From positions 248,001 through 312,000 of the forward strand of contig NZ_NSDM01000009.1 of the NCBI RefSeq assembly GCF_030852425.1: DNA of 64,000 nucleotides, given 5' to 3'. Both the position numbers and the translations under genes were made by a program. This DNA is from Saccharothrix longispora. Lineage in GTDB: Bacteria > Actinomycetota > Actinomycetes > Mycobacteriales > Pseudonocardiaceae. Below the pieces are notes generated by a model. It was not told where the DNA came from. It did not search any database and saw only the letters and a program-made list of their open reading frames with translations. Shown one piece after another: positions 62,741 to 64,000 of this stretch (within the stretch, counting starts at the first letter, position 1; each line of letters starts with the position of its first letter).

Positions 62741-63652
62741 TCAGGCGCGCGGGAAGGTCTCCGCGAGCGCCGCGTCGACCGAGCCCGCGCGCGTCGGCGT
62801 GACGAACAGCTCGCGCAGCACCAGGTCGCCCAGGTGCCGCGGGTCCAGTCCGGACTGCCTGCCCCGCGCGCGGTGCGCGAGACCCGTCAGCACCAACCCC
62901 GCCCGCACCGGTGCGCCGGGCAGGGCGCGCACCGGGCGCGCGTGCCCCGCGGCGGCGGCGATGCGGCCGAACATGTCCTTCCACGTGAGGTTCTCCAGCG
63001 ACACCGGCAGGTCCTCACCGGACGCCCGCTCCAGCGCGTCGACCGCGACCTCGGCCACGTGCGCGACCGTCGTCGCCGCGCTGCCACCGGGCGGGGCCAG
63101 CAGCGGCGAGCGCGAGCGCACCCACGCGTCCAGCGGCCCGGCCCAGTTCGGCAGCCTGTCCCGCGCCCGCCCGAACACGAACGGCAGCTCCAGCACCGCC
63201 ACCGGCAGGTCCGGGCCCGCCGCCTCGCGCGCGCCGCGCGCCTGCTCGACCCGGCTGCGGACGTACGGGTGGCGCTCGGCCAGCCGCCACTCCGGGTGCT
63301 CGCGGTGGAAGTGCGTGTAGTACGAGCCGATCACGGCGGCCCGGGTCAGCCCCTCCTCGCGGGCGGCGGTGAGCAGTCGCACGACCGGGGCCACGTTGCC
63401 GCGGTGGAACACCGGGTAGGCGGGGCCGCGCGGCGCCTCGCGGTCGTCCGCGCCCGCCGCGAACACCACGCCGTCGTGCCCGGCCAGCAGCGCCCGGAAG
63501 TCCGCCGCCGCGGCCGCCGTCGCGTCCAGCGCGTGGTCGACGCCGGCCCGCGCCGTGCGCGCCACCGACGTCACCCCGTGCCCCGACTCCCGCAGCCGCG
63601 CCACGACGTGCTGCCCGATCAACCCGCTCGCACCCACCACCACGACCCTCAT
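62741..63652 (-). CDS. NAD(P)-dependent epimerase/SDR-family protein
   Basis: A 303-residue extended SDR-like enzyme. The nucleotide-binding loop is VVVGASGLIGQHV at the N terminus. A Tyr-rich segment IGSYYTHFHRE and YVRSRVEQAR occupy the active-site area, but the classical YxxxK is not clean (Arg replaces Lys). PVAVLELPFVFG is the usual substrate-side strand. The last third is helical. The ATG at 63652 begins the fold. It is followed on the same strand, upstream, by the metallophosphoesterase gene. Substrate unknown. Confidence 0.82.
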   Translation of the reverse strand: MRVVVVGASGLIGQHVVARLRESGHGVTSVARTARAGVDHALDATAAAAADFRALLAGHDGVVFAAGADDREAPRGPAYPVFHRGNVAPVVRLLTAAREEGLTRAAVIGSYYTHFHREHPEWRLAERHPYVRSRVEQARGAREAAGPDLPVAVLELPFVFGRARDRLPNWAGPLDAWVRSRSPLLAPPGGSAATTVAHVAEVAVDALERASGEDLPVSLENLTWKDMFGRIAAAAGHARPVRALPGAPVRAGLVLTGLAHRARGRQSGLDPRHLGDLVLRELFVTPTRAGSVDAALAETFPRA

Positions 63653-63669
63653 GGGCCGATCATGCCGCC

Positions 63670-64000
63670 TCAGGCGGCGCGCAGCGTCAGCAGGGAGATC
63701 TCGCTCGGTGCGAACACCCGCAGCGGCGGGCCCCAGAACCCCGCGCCCCGGCTGGTGTAGAGCCGGGTGCGCTCGCCGTGCCGGCTCAACCCGGCCAGCA
63801 CCGGCTGCTGCAAGCGCACCAGGAGGTGGAACGGCCAGATCTGGCCGCCGTGCGTGTGCCCGGACAGCTGGAGGTCCACCCCGGCCGCGACGGCCTTGCC
63901 GATCTCGCTCGGCTGGTGCGCCAGCAGCACCACGGGGTCGTCGGTGCGCGTGCCCGACAGCGCGGCGTCCAGGTCCGCGGCGTGGCCGGGTTCGCCCGAG
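63670..64000 (-). CDS. Metallophosphoesterase, 3' part (start beyond window)
   Basis: The C-terminal 109 codons of a calcineurin-like phosphoesterase of the YkuE/YaeI type. Visible are VVLLAHQPSEIGKAVAAGVDLQLSGHTHGGQ with the late metal ligands (the H of AHQP and the GHTHGGQ motif) and the RLYTSRGAGFWGPPLRVFAPSEI ending typical of the family. The frame stays open to the window edge, so the gene begins outside. It lies 17 bp upstream of the epimerase gene on the same strand. Confidence 0.9.
   Translation of the reverse strand, partial: SGEPGHAADLDAALSGTRTDDPVVLLAHQPSEIGKAVAAGVDLQLSGHTHGGQIWPFHLLVRLQQPVLAGLSRHGERTRLYTSRGAGFWGPPLRVFAPSEISLLTLRAA

Noticed and set aside
1-64000. tRNA/rRNA genes and CRISPR arrays
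   Set aside because: Reading both strands by eye, I found no tRNA T-loop pattern with matching acceptor stems, no rRNA-like sequence and no regularly spaced repeats. A program such as tRNAscan-SE would be needed to exclude tRNAs fully.

Overview
The window is very GC-rich actinobacterial chromosome. GTG starts are common, several -10 boxes sit 6-7 nt before the start codon (leaderless mRNAs), and it carries a PknG kinase locus, a HspR-type (HAIR) operator and a CebR-type operator. The style fits Pseudonocardiaceae (Saccharothrix/Actinosynnema/Lentzea-like), but that placement is inference. I see no rRNA, tRNA, CRISPR array, intact transposase or large biosynthetic cluster.

Layout. 0-12.1 kb: a type II topoisomerase A subunit interrupted by a 429-residue intein, then a hotdog-like protein, an acyl-CoA dehydrogenase-like flavoprotein divergent from an LLM oxidoreductase/FMN reductase pair, an acetyltransferase, hisG, a second FMN reductase and a DrrAB-type exporter. 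12.2-23.8 kb: PASTA lipoprotein, large AAA/TPR regulator, decayed TetR gene, GH26 mannanase behind a CebR-type box, signal peptidase, TIR-membrane-WD40 protein, STAS protein, MsrA, MOSC protein. 23.8-31.4 kb: five overlapping minus-strand genes (trypsin-like protease, PknG, VWA/zinc-ribbon protein, GlnX-like membrane protein, solute-binding lipoprotein) that look like a nutrient-sensing kinase module.

31.55-34.33 kb is a 2,760-bp insertion with terminal inverted repeats and a perfect 10-bp target duplication. It holds an MFS exporter, its TetR regulator and an ABC-transporter fragment but no transposase, and it lies directly against the stop codon of a GntP permease whose gluconokinase partner survives only as a remnant. 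36-47.8 kb: secreted and cell-wall enzymes (GH76, S1E protease, M23, GH25, GH3) with an M20 peptidase, a MetE-like protein, an MFS/beta-sandwich fusion and an alpha/beta hydrolase. Two of these genes have LacI-type palindromes related to the CebR box. 47.9-50.5 kb: two adjacent frameshifted genes.

50.5-54.9 kb is the most unusual locus. A perfect 14+14 bp inverted repeat containing a HAIR motif overlaps the promoter and start codon of an operon encoding a J-domain/pseudokinase, a VWA protein, a divergent adenylosuccinate-synthetase homologue and a Nudix protein with a degraded Nudix box, followed by a PRC-barrel protein. The set suggests a heat-shock-controlled, chaperone-linked system built largely from proteins with altered catalytic residues. 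55.4-64 kb: PPK2 kinase, GH13 glucosidase, GH43 enzyme with a ricin-type lectin domain, a P-loop kinase remnant, membrane proteins, a nucleotide-sugar-epimerase-like protein and the 3' part of a metallophosphoesterase gene.
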